Positions 53,584-62,792 of a stretch of DNA of 64,000 nucleotides are shown piece after piece. A program made the translations under genes and the position numbers. The DNA is from Pseudomonas uvaldensis (lineage in GTDB: Bacteria; Pseudomonadota; Gammaproteobacteria; Pseudomonadales; Pseudomonadaceae). The notes under the pieces were generated by a model. It had not been told where the DNA came from, did not search any database, and saw only the letters and a program-made list of their open reading frames with translations. Position 1 is the first letter of the stretch; every line of letters starts with the position of its first letter. The stretch covers positions 248,001-312,000 of the forward strand of contig NZ_JAIWKS010000003.1 in assembly GCF_021271205.1 (NCBI RefSeq). Reading direction: 5' to 3'.

Positions 53584-53672
53584 TGTGGGAGCGAGCCTGC
53601 TCGCGATGGCGGTCTGCCTGGGGCGATGATGTTGAATGTGACGCCGTCATCGCGAGCAGGCTCGCTCCCACA
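53584..53672. repeat. REP doublet
   Basis: Two inverted full-length REP copies (TGTGGGAGCGAGCCTGCTCGCGAT and its reverse complement) lie between the porin and the convergent FadR-type gene. Confidence 0.88.
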
Positions 53673-53692
53673 GGGGCAGGTGAAAAGGCAAC

Positions 53693-54436
53693 TTATTCGT
53701 TATAGAACGCCTGGCGTTGTTGGGTTTCGCGCAAGCGCATGCGGCTGTTGCTCAGGTGCAGGAACATCGCGGCACGAGCTGCGTCGACATTACCGCTGGC
53801 GATTGCATCGAAGATCTGTTGGTGTTCGGCATTGACGCCTTGCAGGTAAGCGCTGCGATCACTTTGTCCGGAGTAGGCGGAGTTCATGCGGGTACGCGGG
53901 ATCAGCTTGGTACCCAAATGCTTCATGATGTCGATCAGGTAATAGTTGCCGGCGGCCTTGGCGATTTTCAGATGGAACTGGAAATCGGCGTTGATGGTGG
54001 TGCCGGACTTCTCCGGCCCTTGCAGCAACGCCTCCAATGCCTGAGACAGCTCGGCCAGGGCTTCAGGCGTTGCGCGCTCGGCGGCCATGCCGGCGGCTTG
54101 GACTTCCAGGCTCAGGCGAAATTCCAGCAGGTTGAGTACATCCGACAACGTGGCAATCGTCGCCGGTCCGAGGGTAAAACCCTCCGGCGCCGGCATGTCG
54201 AGGACAAAGGTGCCGACGCCATGGCGCGTCTCCACCAGCCCCGCCGCCTGCAAGCGCGACAGCGCCTCGCGCACCACCGAGCGACTGACGCCTTCGGCTT
54301 CCATGATGTGCACTTCGGTGGGGAGTTTTTCACCGCACTTGAGAATGCCGTCGCGCATGCGCTGGGCGAAGCGGTCGACCAGGGTTTCGGCGAGGCGGCG
54401 CGGCTTGTTCAGTGGAGATAGCGCTTGGTCCGTCAT
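53693..54436 (-). CDS. FadR-subfamily (FCD) GntR regulator
   Basis: The 247-residue regulator has an N-terminal winged helix (LVDRFAQRMRDGILKCGEKLPTEVHIMEAEGVSRSVVREALSRLQAAGLVETRHGVGTFV) and a C-terminal FCD domain. The FCD domain has the metal-binding acidic/His residues in DFQFHLKIAKAAGN and the late His residues (NAEHQQIF, MFLHLSNS). Such regulators usually respond to sugar acids. It is convergent with the porin and divergent from a second FadR-type gene. It likely controls the dehydratase/importer/porin cluster. Confidence 0.9.
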   Translation of the reverse strand: MTDQALSPLNKPRRLAETLVDRFAQRMRDGILKCGEKLPTEVHIMEAEGVSRSVVREALSRLQAAGLVETRHGVGTFVLDMPAPEGFTLGPATIATLSDVLNLLEFRLSLEVQAAGMAAERATPEALAELSQALEALLQGPEKSGTTINADFQFHLKIAKAAGNYYLIDIMKHLGTKLIPRTRMNSAYSGQSDRSAYLQGVNAEHQQIFDAIASGNVDAARAAMFLHLSNSRMRLRETQQRQAFYNE

Positions 54437-54460
54437 CGGCTTGCTCTAAGGTGATCAGCG

Positions 54461-54503
54461 GGCATTATAGTGCGTTTTGCCGCTAGGTCGCGGCTATAAT
54501 GCC
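54461..54503. promoter_or_regulatory. mirror-symmetric divergent promoter region
   Basis: Ten-base perfect arms GGCATTATAG (54461-54470) and CTATAATGCC (54494-54503) lie 23 bases apart. Each strand thus shows a TATAAT -10 box in the same context, pointing outward toward the two divergent FadR-type genes. The -35 boxes are not clear. The same palindrome may be an operator for one or both regulators. Confidence 0.6.
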
Positions 54504-54533
54504 GCGATCGTCTGGCTTTAATGGATAGGTGCA

Positions 54534-55247
54534 ATGGACCGTGTCACAACCGATCGCCGCTTGAGCATGACCCAGCAACTGGTGGTCGACCTGACGCAAC
54601 AGATACTGGCTGGCGAACTGCCCGCGGGCAGCAAGTTACCCACCGAGCAGGTCATCATCAAGGAGCGCGGGGTCAGTCGGACGGTGGTTCGCGAAGCCAT
54701 GTCGCGACTCCAGGCCGAAGGTTTGGTGGAGACTCGCCATGGTATCGGCACCTTCGTGGTGGACACCGCCCGGCCGGGTGATTTCCAGGGTGGCAAGCAC
54801 GTCAAGGGTGGGACCCATGACGCATTGGCGGTGATTGAACTGCGCCTGAGCCTGGAGGTGGAAGCGGCGGGCATCGCTGCGCAACGGGCAACGCCGCAAC
54901 AACTGCTGATGATGCGCGAAGCGCTCGACGCGGCGAATGAACTTGATGCCGCGGATAGCGAAAGTGCTCGGAAGGATTTCGAATTTCATCTGCTGATCGC
55001 CCAGTGCACGGGCAACAGCTTCTTTATCGATGCCATGACCCATGTGGGCAACACGCTGATCGCCGTCGTGCAACAGGCCGGGCCTGCCGTGACGAATGAA
55101 AACCGCGCGCTGGTGATTCGCGAGCGCGAGCAGATCCACGCGGCGCTGACCCGGTGCGATGCCGAGGCAGCCCGGGCATCGATGCGCCTGCACCTGATTA
55201 ACATGCTGCGGCGGATCCGCGGCGTGGTCGAGCTGGCGGAGCAATAG
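54534..55247 (+). CDS. second FadR-subfamily (FCD) GntR regulator
   Basis: The 237-residue regulator has a winged helix (LTQQILAGELPAGSKLPTEQVIIKERGVSRTVVREAMSRLQAEGLVETRHGIGTFVVD) and an FCD effector domain. The latter has DFEFHLLIAQCTGN and REREQIHAAL/MRLHLINM metal residues. It is divergent from the first FadR-type gene, to which it is clearly paralogous. It may regulate a set of distant genes rather than the nearby cluster. No structural gene follows on its strand. Confidence 0.9.
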   Translation: MDRVTTDRRLSMTQQLVVDLTQQILAGELPAGSKLPTEQVIIKERGVSRTVVREAMSRLQAEGLVETRHGIGTFVVDTARPGDFQGGKHVKGGTHDALAVIELRLSLEVEAAGIAAQRATPQQLLMMREALDAANELDAADSESARKDFEFHLLIAQCTGNSFFIDAMTHVGNTLIAVVQQAGPAVTNENRALVIREREQIHAALTRCDAEAARASMRLHLINMLRRIRGVVELAEQ

Positions 55248-55276
55248 CCCCCGCGATTTTTCAAGGCATCGACAGC

Positions 55277-57181
55277 TCAGGCTGACGGCGATTTCGGCGG
55301 CAACATGCGCGTAGGCGGTTTGCCGTCGGCATTGTGCTGGTAGATTTGAGCCGGCTGCCCCTGTTCATTGAAGAACACCTGGCCGATGCCCGCCGAGTTC
55401 CACAATCGCTCCCCGGTCTCGGCATGTTCCGGGGTATGAGGAATGATGCGCATGCGTCGGCGCTGGGTGAACCAGTTCAGGGGCGAGCGGGGCGCGTAGA
55501 GCCAGCGGTTCAGGCGGTCGAACCACTCCAGCAGGGTCGGCGGGAATTCATTCTTGATGCCGCTGCTGGTGATCTGCCAGATGCGCGGGCCGCCCTTGCG
55601 GTGTCGGATGAACACCTCATAGACGAAGGAATAATGCACATCTCCTGACAGCACCACGTAACTCCCCGGTGTACGGGAGTGTCGGAAAATGTTCAGGATC
55701 ACCTGGGCCGCGCCGCGATGCGCCATCCAGTTTTCAGCATCCACCAACAATGGGTAACCGCACCAACTGAAGACTCGCTGCACGGTTTCGATCAGCTTCA
55801 CCCCGAAGATCGGCGCCGGCGAAACGATGATCGCCGATGGATGATCCAGCAAGTCCTGTTGCAGCTCGCTCAGGGCTTCCCAGTCCAGCAGGCCGGAGGG
55901 ATGCCTGAGGTTATGCTCGCTGCGCCAGCGACGGGTGCGGGTGTCGAGTACCACCAGGGCGGGGGTACTGGGCAGCACGTAATGCCATTGTTGGAAGCCC
56001 AGCAGCCCGTCGATCAGTTTGTCCTGGGGCTCGCTGTCGAGATAGCGGTCCCGCGCCGTGTCGCTCAAGGCCACGGTTTGCCGGATCGCCGCCTCGAACG
56101 CGTCCGGGTTATTGCCCCAGCCCTGGCAGAGCATGTAGGCGATCAATGCGTTGCCGATGATGCGCTTGGAGAAGGGATGGCCGTAGGCCGTTTCCTCCCA
56201 CTGCGCGGACAGGTTCCAGTCATCGGTGATGTCGTGGTCGTCGAAAATCATCAGGCACGACAGATGCGCGAACACCCGGGCCACGCCACCCAGCCCAGCC
56301 TTGAAATCGTCGATGCGCAGGCGTTCCTGCTCGTAGCGCTGGCGGCGTTCGGCAGTCAGTTCGGGCGGCTGCGGATCGATCAGCGTCCATGGCACCGGGG
56401 ACCAGACTAACAGGTACATCGCCATGACTTCGGCGAAGGTCACCAGATGATTGTCGGCGCTGCTGCTGGTGAAGATCGGCTTGCGGGCCCCTCCGAAAAA
56501 CCGTTCGCGCAGGGTCTCGTTGCTTTCCAGCGCCGGCAGCAGATCGGCGCGGTGGTAATAGCTGGCAGGGTGGCGGTAGAGCCGTGCACTGTCTTCCACC
56601 ACGGCACCGTCCAGGCGTTCCTCGAACAGTCCCAACCGTTCGATCAGCGCGTGAATTGCCCGCAACATCGGTCCTGCGACGTCATCGGCATAGACCTGGT
56701 CGCCACTCATCATCAACAAGGCCGGCCGTTGCGCCGGGGCCTCGGCCAGCAGTCGGTCGACACAGAGCAAGCCGTCGTTGGCCCGATGGTGAGGTTTGCG
56801 GCATGAGCCGTGGACCAACTGCCCAATGCGCGAATGCAATACGAAGTTCGGGCGTTGTGCTGCGCCATACAACAGGTGCGGTGCCCATTCGGCGATGGGC
56901 GCGCCTTCCACCAGCAGGTCATAGTCGATGACCACATCCTCGGGCAAGGGACTGTCGAGGCGTACATCGATCAGATGCACGAAGGCCTGCTGACCCACCG
57001 GTACCACCGTGCAACGCGAGGCATCCAACGCCAGATCGCCCATGCCGTCCAGCCGTAGCGTCAACGCCAGCGAGCGTGTCCCCACCAGCCACATCACCAA
57101 CCGCCTGGGCTCCAGCCGTCGCAGCAGCGGACCGACCAGGACGGGGGGCAGGACAGGAGGGATGTCAGTGGTGAACGGCAT
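55277..57181 (-). CDS. PhoD-like metallophosphatase family protein
   Basis: The 634-residue protein matches the bacterial PhoD-like group: N-terminal beta-rich region, then MMSGDQVYADDVAG and a LMIFDDHDITDDWN motif (the Asp-His metal set). A later segment reads VVLSGDVHYSFVYEVF. No Tat or Sec signal peptide is visible, so it is probably cytoplasmic or lacks the usual export of PhoD. The true substrate is unknown. It is a single gene that converges on the second FadR-type regulator. Confidence 0.85.
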   Translation of the reverse strand: MPFTTDIPPVLPPVLVGPLLRRLEPRRLVMWLVGTRSLALTLRLDGMGDLALDASRCTVVPVGQQAFVHLIDVRLDSPLPEDVVIDYDLLVEGAPIAEWAPHLLYGAAQRPNFVLHSRIGQLVHGSCRKPHHRANDGLLCVDRLLAEAPAQRPALLMMSGDQVYADDVAGPMLRAIHALIERLGLFEERLDGAVVEDSARLYRHPASYYHRADLLPALESNETLRERFFGGARKPIFTSSSADNHLVTFAEVMAMYLLVWSPVPWTLIDPQPPELTAERRQRYEQERLRIDDFKAGLGGVARVFAHLSCLMIFDDHDITDDWNLSAQWEETAYGHPFSKRIIGNALIAYMLCQGWGNNPDAFEAAIRQTVALSDTARDRYLDSEPQDKLIDGLLGFQQWHYVLPSTPALVVLDTRTRRWRSEHNLRHPSGLLDWEALSELQQDLLDHPSAIIVSPAPIFGVKLIETVQRVFSWCGYPLLVDAENWMAHRGAAQVILNIFRHSRTPGSYVVLSGDVHYSFVYEVFIRHRKGGPRIWQITSSGIKNEFPPTLLEWFDRLNRWLYAPRSPLNWFTQRRRMRIIPHTPEHAETGERLWNSAGIGQVFFNEQGQPAQIYQHNADGKPPTRMLPPKSPSA

Positions 57182-57262
57182 GCGTGGGTAAAGCTCGGGT
57201 TCAGGTGGAGGCGGGGATCATAACGCAATGGGCTCTGGCGCAGGGATGGAGGCGAGTTTTAC

Positions 57263-57378
57263 TGTGGGAGCAAAGCTTGCTCGCGATTGCTGGGGTTACT
57301 GCCAAGACCGAGTTGGCTTCATCGCGGGCAAGCCTTGCTCCCACAGGCCTTGCTTTCACAAGCCTTGCTCCCGCAAGG
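57263..57378. repeat. cluster of degraded REP units
   Basis: Three or more REP-derived pieces: TGTGGGAGCAAAGCTTGCTCGCGAT, then an inverted ATCGCGGGCAAGCCTTGCTCCCACA, followed by two tail copies of CAAGCCTTGCTCCC-like sequence. The last abuts the stop of the DctP gene. Confidence 0.8.
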
Positions 57379-57379
57379 G

Positions 57380-58396
<1,017 letters not shown>

Positions 58397-58548
58397 TTAT
58401 GGACAGTACGAACTCATCGGAAGACGAGACAAGGGCAAGTCTAGGAGAAGAAACCAATGTCCTTGTGATATCTCTGTCCGCTCACGCAGAATCCGGTAGC
58501 TCGGGCCCGGCAAGCCTGGAATGCTTTCAACTCGACAAGGACCGACCC

Positions 58549-58920
58549 ATGATCGACTTCAACAACAAAGGCTTCTTCAAGCTCAAGCAAAACGACGAAT
58601 ACGCCGAGCGTGTCACGGCGCTGCTGCTGGACGGAGAGCAGGTCATCGATGCCTATAAATCCATGCGCGACGGCGTGGTCTTCACCAATAAACGCATCAT
58701 CGCGGTGAACGTGCAGGGCATTACCGGCAGCAAGAAAGACTTCACATCTCTGCCTTATAAAAACATCGTTGCCTACTCGATCGAAACCTCCGGCACGTTC
58801 GACCTGGATTCCGAACTGGAAATCTACTTCTCGTCCCTGGGCAAAGTAAAATTCGAATTCACGGGCAAGACGGGCATCGTTGAAATCTCCAGACTGATCT
58901 CCAAGTACCTCCTGGGCTGA
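58549..58920 (+). CDS. bacterial PH-domain protein
   Basis: The 123-residue soluble protein matches the bacterial PH domain (bPH_1 type): LLDGEQVIDAYKSMRDGVVFTNKRIIAVNVQGITGSKKDFTSLPYKNIVAYSIET. The typical strand/turn motif FTNKRII is conserved. The role is unknown, though related proteins are linked to membrane or stress functions. I chose the ATG at 58549; the longer frame upstream overlaps the DctP promoter region. It is divergent from dctP. Confidence 0.87.
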   Translation: MIDFNNKGFFKLKQNDEYAERVTALLLDGEQVIDAYKSMRDGVVFTNKRIIAVNVQGITGSKKDFTSLPYKNIVAYSIETSGTFDLDSELEIYFSSLGKVKFEFTGKTGIVEISRLISKYLLG

Positions 58921-58962
58921 TTGCCCAGGGCCTTGCTGCTGTGTTCCCGTAGGGGCCTGCCG

Positions 58963-59367
58963 CTAGCGCCCCGGAAACTCTGGCAGATAACAAGCGGGCG
59001 AACTCATGTCGCCCCGTTTTTCCAACTCATCCTCCAGCCATTCGGCCAGCACCGCTGCGTTGTTTTCAACCGTGGACCTGGCCGTGTACACCAGCGTCAG
59101 GTTGCCGTTGCGGGCGAAGTCCACCAGCTTCCACCAATGTTGCGGTTGTGCGGTCAGTTCCTGGCGGTAGGCCGTCCTGAATTGCGCGAAAGAAAGGTCG
59201 CCTGTCTTGAAGGCTTTGCGCAATGCGTGGGAAGGCGCGACGTCGGGCAGCCACTCGTCGATGGACAACTCGTCCCTGCGGCAATTGCGCGGCCACAGGC
59301 GGTCGACCAGGATGCGTTTGCCGTCATCCTGGGCGGGCGCGTCGTAGGCTCGTTTGCAGTGGATCAT
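58963..59367 (-). CDS. DUF488 family protein
   Basis: The 134-residue protein has the DUF488 (YeaO-like) pattern: N-terminal CKRAYDAPAQDDGKRILVDRLWPR, then LRKAF...FAQFRTAYRQEL and LTLVYTARSTVENNAAVLAEWLEDEL. Function is unknown. It is in line with the downstream-facing bacteriocin cassette but separated from it by 32 bases, so cotranscription is possible but may be accidental. Confidence 0.87.
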   Translation of the reverse strand: MIHCKRAYDAPAQDDGKRILVDRLWPRNCRRDELSIDEWLPDVAPSHALRKAFKTGDLSFAQFRTAYRQELTAQPQHWWKLVDFARNGNLTLVYTARSTVENNAAVLAEWLEDELEKRGDMSSPACYLPEFPGR

Positions 59368-59399
59368 GGTGGCGGGCCTTCAATGTCTAGTTAAACCGG

Positions 59400-59639
59400 T
59401 TAAGTCTCAAGACCAATAAATAGCTTTAAGTCAGTCGGAATCGGTTCGCCGACCATTTTTGATATTGCCATCGCCTGTTCGTCCGTTAGTAGCCATTCGC
59501 CCTCTGCCATTGCATTGATATCTTTGTGACCCAGTATTTTTAGAATTTCTTCGATAAAAGAAAAGTCCAGGTAAAGCTCAAATTTGAGCGAATCATCTAC
59601 GGAGCTGTCTGCCAGAAAGCCGCTTACGCATATGTTCAT
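59400..59639 (-). CDS. small protein, putative immunity protein for the E3-type nuclease
   Basis: The 79-residue acidic protein (FELYLDFSFIEEILKILGHKDINAMAEGEWLLTDEQ...) has no membrane segment. It begins eight bases after the stop of the colicin-E3-type coding region, with AGGTG as ribosome site, so it is in the classical immunity position. By eye it is not clearly similar to the cloacin/E3 immunity fold, so the role is inferred from position. Base use is AT-rich compared with the flanks. Confidence 0.65.
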   Translation of the reverse strand: MNICVSGFLADSSVDDSLKFELYLDFSFIEEILKILGHKDINAMAEGEWLLTDEQAMAISKMVGEPIPTDLKLFIGLET

Positions 59640-59647
59640 AAATACAC

Positions 59648-60352
59648 CTATTTCTCTATTTTTCTACCCGGTTTGGCTGGTTTGGTTTGCATGCCTGTTT
59701 CAGCATCAAACTCACCTAAATGCTTTCCCTGCCTATCGTAAATTTCAACCGCTCCATGTTGGCTGTCCCACTCGTAGATACGTCCTTTTTTATCTTTCCA
59801 GCGCCGACGAACTGCTCCACCGCCCTGTACCCTTGTTTTGGAGTCTACTTTTGTTGCATCTGGGAAGGCCGTCAGACTTCTCGGTGGAAGGTGATACTTA
59901 TGGTCCCCGCCAAAGGGCCGGGCGAACACCACATAAAGCGACTTCAATCCCGTATCCGCAGGAAAAACCAGAATACAGTCGTCTGCAGTAATATCCTCTC
60001 CCGGCAGCCCATCAATCTGGCTGTCGACATCTTCCGGAATCGGATGCACGAGGATCGTACCCAGTCGTTCGCCGATGTTTTCGGGGAAAATCAGCGGTGG
60101 GATCGACCCAAGCGGTCCATGTTGAGGTGTCCATAGAATGGTGAGGCCATTGAGCTTGGCCTCCATTGCGGTTTTGTCGGCGTTCCACGCCACTTGCACC
60201 GTGCGCACCGAATCGTCGCCCGCTGCGCGGCTATGGATGCCATAAACCTGCAACGCACCTTCCGGGTCGCTGCGAAATTGAAAGCGCACCCGCGTGGACG
60301 CGTGATCTATGCGACGTAATTGATCGTCGCTGTAAAGCGTGCCGTCAGCCAA
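59648..60352 (-). CDS. N-terminally truncated bacteriocin with colicin E3-type 16S rRNase domain
   Basis: Residues 1-150 hold the end of a pyocin S-type translocation region (VAWNADKTAMEAKLNG, ILVFPADTGLKSLYVVFARPF). Residues 176-234 match the colicin E3 nuclease (RRRWKDKKGRIYEWDSQHGAVEIY...). The catalytic Asp196, His199, Glu203 and a C-terminal Arg230 correspond to E3 D510, H513, E517 and R545. The receptor-binding and coiled-coil parts are missing, and the frame is closed by a stop at about 60389. The only start codons in frame are a TTG at 60352 or non-standard codons; an ATG at 60360 with AAGGA is out of frame and ends after 17 codons. It is either a remnant or a stand-alone toxin cassette. 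Confidence 0.8.
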   Translation of the reverse strand: MADGTLYSDDQLRRIDHASTRVRFQFRSDPEGALQVYGIHSRAAGDDSVRTVQVAWNADKTAMEAKLNGLTILWTPQHGPLGSIPPLIFPENIGERLGTILVHPIPEDVDSQIDGLPGEDITADDCILVFPADTGLKSLYVVFARPFGGDHKYHLPPRSLTAFPDATKVDSKTRVQGGGAVRRRWKDKKGRIYEWDSQHGAVEIYDRQGKHLGEFDAETGMQTKPAKPGRKIEK

Positions 60353-60492
60353 TTTGGCATTGCAATCCTTGCAGTTTATCCAGGCGGGCTATTCTGGTGA
60401 GGGCTGGCGCGACCGGCAACGGAAGGACCTTTGCGGTATATGTCAGGTCTTGGGAACGATCAGCGGAACTCCAAACCAATGGACCTCACCCC

Positions 60493-61038
60493 ATGAAAAA
60501 ACAAGAACAAACCGCCCTGCTTCAAACCCTGAAGTCCCGCTTCGAAAAGAACCCCCATCGCCACCCGGACCTCAAATGGTCCGACGTCCAGGCCCGGCTC
60601 GAAGGCAACCCCACCGCCCTGAACACCCTCCAGGCCATGGAGGCCAGCGGAGGCGAGCCCGACGTGATCGGCCACGACAGGAAAACCGGGCGCGTCACGT
60701 TCTGCGACTGCGCCAGGGAAAGCCCCGCCGGCCGCCGAAGCCTCTGCTATGACCGTGCTGCCCTGGATGCTCGCAAGGAAAACAAGCCCCAGGGCAGCGC
60801 ATTGGACATGGCCGCCGAGATGGGTGTGGCGCTATTGACCGAAGAGCAGTACCGCGAACTCCAGGCGCTGGAGGCGTTTGATTTGAAAACGTCCAGTTGG
60901 CTGGCGACGCCCGCCGAGGTGCGGGCGCTGGGTGGGGCGATATTCGGGGATTGCCGTTATGGGCGGGTGTTCATCTACCACAACGGGGTGCAGTCGTATT
61001 ACGCGGCGAGAGGGTTTCGCGGGATGTTGCAAGTGTGA
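60493..61038 (+). CDS. DUF4256 family protein
   Basis: The 181-residue soluble protein matches DUF4256: LLQTLKSRFEKNPHRHPDLKWSDVQARLEGNPTALNTLQAMEASGGEPDVIGHD and the conserved TFCDCARESPAGRRSLCYDRAAL. The function is unknown. I chose the ATG at 60493; the longer frame overlaps the bacteriocin region on the other strand. It is divergent from the bacteriocin remnant. Confidence 0.88.
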   Translation: MKKQEQTALLQTLKSRFEKNPHRHPDLKWSDVQARLEGNPTALNTLQAMEASGGEPDVIGHDRKTGRVTFCDCARESPAGRRSLCYDRAALDARKENKPQGSALDMAAEMGVALLTEEQYRELQALEAFDLKTSSWLATPAEVRALGGAIFGDCRYGRVFIYHNGVQSYYAARGFRGMLQV

Positions 61039-61094
61039 TCTGAGCTGGGGGGCGAGACGGTGAGTTCGACGGTCCCCATTCAGTTCATTGCCAG

Positions 61095-61682
61095 TCACGG
61101 CAACCAGTGCCACGTGCCTCCCGCCAGCCTCGGCAAGGTATAGGGCAGACACACCTCGATCAGGCGACGTTCGTTAACGTAAGGCGCGAGGTATCCCCAA
61201 AGTGCAGCATGCTCGCCGTTAGAGAGAAACGTGGTGTCCATGACTACTCTGGGTACGTAGACGTCATTTACACCGGCTTGCCCACCCCCCTCAAGCTCAT
61301 GTGCGACGGAATCTGCGGCGGCTTGAATGTTATGTCCAGGTGCAGGGGTCTTTACATCGAACGGCTCGCCGTTGCCGTCATAAAAGTCGACAGTGGCATC
61401 GTCGCCTCGCCTGACAGGCCAGGGAACGGCTCGGTACCTGACAGCGGCCAAGGCGGCCAATCCCTCCAGGTGCCTGGGAGTCCCATTCTCGACCATCAAT
61501 TCATCAAAGTTGCCGGGGGAAGGGAGCCGGGTGAGTACCTGCGCGGTCAGGGGAGCATTGAATAAACCTGCCGGAACGGTATAAGCCGCCGTTCGGACAA
61601 CCCGAAACAGCCTGCCTAAATGCGGCATGACGGGATCTACCGCCAGATGACCAAACGGATTGATGTCGTCGTCCAAGTCCAT
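61095..61682 (-). CDS. hypothetical protein with possible PD-(D/E)xK nuclease-like segment
   Basis: The 195-residue protein has no signal peptide. I do not recognise the family. The middle part VDFYDGNGEPFDVKTPAPG (residues 98-116) has an Asp (99) and a D-V-K (109-111) on paired strands, which resembles the core of PD-(D/E)xK nucleases, as in some toxin C-termini. The N-terminal part is Arg-rich and helical. It has no obvious immunity gene partner. It is convergent with the DUF4256 gene. The nuclease suggestion is speculative. Confidence 0.6.
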   Translation of the reverse strand: MDLDDDINPFGHLAVDPVMPHLGRLFRVVRTAAYTVPAGLFNAPLTAQVLTRLPSPGNFDELMVENGTPRHLEGLAALAAVRYRAVPWPVRRGDDATVDFYDGNGEPFDVKTPAPGHNIQAAADSVAHELEGGGQAGVNDVYVPRVVMDTTFLSNGEHAALWGYLAPYVNERRLIEVCLPYTLPRLAGGTWHWLP

Positions 61683-61801
61683 GATGGAAAGCGTCCTTGT
61701 GTCCCGGTTTGAACCATTTAGCCTAGATGAAAAAAACGTTTGCGCAGTTCGTAAGTAAAAACGAGACAGGCTAAAGCACGGGACCTCGCCAGCCTTTCCA
61801 C

Positions 61802-62677
61802 TCAGTCATTTCCCTCGGATACGCTCTCAAGCAACACCTGCTCCAGAATTCCGAAAAAACATTTGATATGCGCCTGCTTCAACGCCTGGGGCCGGCTCAC
61901 CAGGTAGACCTCCAGATCGGGAATAGGCAACTGGGCAAACACCTCGACCAGGTCCCGTGCCAAGATACGGGGCAGAACGCCTACCCCCAGTCCCCGCCGC
62001 ACCGCCTCGAGCTGTGCGGTGAACGAATTCACGCTGATCTGCGCGCGCGCCAGGCCGGCGGCTTTTGCCGCGCGCATTTGGGGCAACATGTCCAGAGGGG
62101 GAAGCAGTCCGATTGGGGGCGCAGTGGCAGGTGTCAACCCAGGTAACCGTTCGAGGTAGCTGGCCTGCGCAAAGACGCCGTAGGCGACCCGGCCTATGGA
62201 TTTGTAAATCAGCGAAGGCTCGCCCAAGTGAGCGGTGCGAACCGCAACGTCAGCCACGCCGCGGACGATCTTGTGGAACTCGGCGCTCAACTGCAGCTCC
62301 ACCGAGCAACGTGGATGCAGGGCTGTGAAGCGGCTCGCGGCTTCCAGCACTGAGGACGAGAATCCTTCCCCGGCACTGACCAGCACACTGCCACTGAGCT
62401 CTGCCTGTCGCCCGGGCAGGCTCGCAAAGGTCTGTCGCCGCAACCCCGCTTCTGCCGCCAGGGCAACATCCACCAGGGATTGGCCTCGCGAGGTCAACCA
62501 GCAACCTTCGACGCCCCGCTCGACAAGCGGCTCACCCAGGGCCGCCTCCAACTGAGTCAGCCGGCGGGACACCGTAGACGCCGCGATCCCCAACAACTGC
62601 CCCGCTTGAAGAAAGCTGCCACGTCGCGACACCGCCAACAGCAGCCGAAGATCGTCCCAATTTGCTTGCGATGCCAT
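61802..62677 (-). CDS. LysR-family transcriptional regulator
   Basis: The 291-residue regulator has an N-terminal helix-turn-helix (NWDDLRLLLAVSRRGSFLQAGQLLGIAASTVSRRLTQLEAALGEPLVERG) and a LysR effector domain. I chose the ATG at 62677; the longer frame has no homology. It is divergent from the SnoaL-like and epimerase genes, with a palindrome TGCATATATGCA in the gap. Confidence 0.9.
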   Translation of the reverse strand: MASQANWDDLRLLLAVSRRGSFLQAGQLLGIAASTVSRRLTQLEAALGEPLVERGVEGCWLTSRGQSLVDVALAAEAGLRRQTFASLPGRQAELSGSVLVSAGEGFSSSVLEAASRFTALHPRCSVELQLSAEFHKIVRGVADVAVRTAHLGEPSLIYKSIGRVAYGVFAQASYLERLPGLTPATAPPIGLLPPLDMLPQMRAAKAAGLARAQISVNSFTAQLEAVRRGLGVGVLPRILARDLVEVFAQLPIPDLEVYLVSRPQALKQAHIKCFFGILEQVLLESVSEGND

Positions 62678-62697
62678 GCGTCCCGTCTTCCCTGATC

Positions 62698-62709
62698 TGC
62701 ATATATGCA
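62698..62709. promoter_or_regulatory. palindrome between LysR and SnoaL-like genes
   Basis: TGCATATATGCA is a perfect 12-bp palindrome 21 bases upstream of the LysR start. It is a plausible LysR binding site or part of it. Confidence 0.5.
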
Positions 62710-62792
62710 AAGCCATTATGCAGCAGTCGCTGTTTTTCGAAAGCGGGCCCGACGGTATACCTACGCCCTTCGAAATGAATGGAATGGATTGT

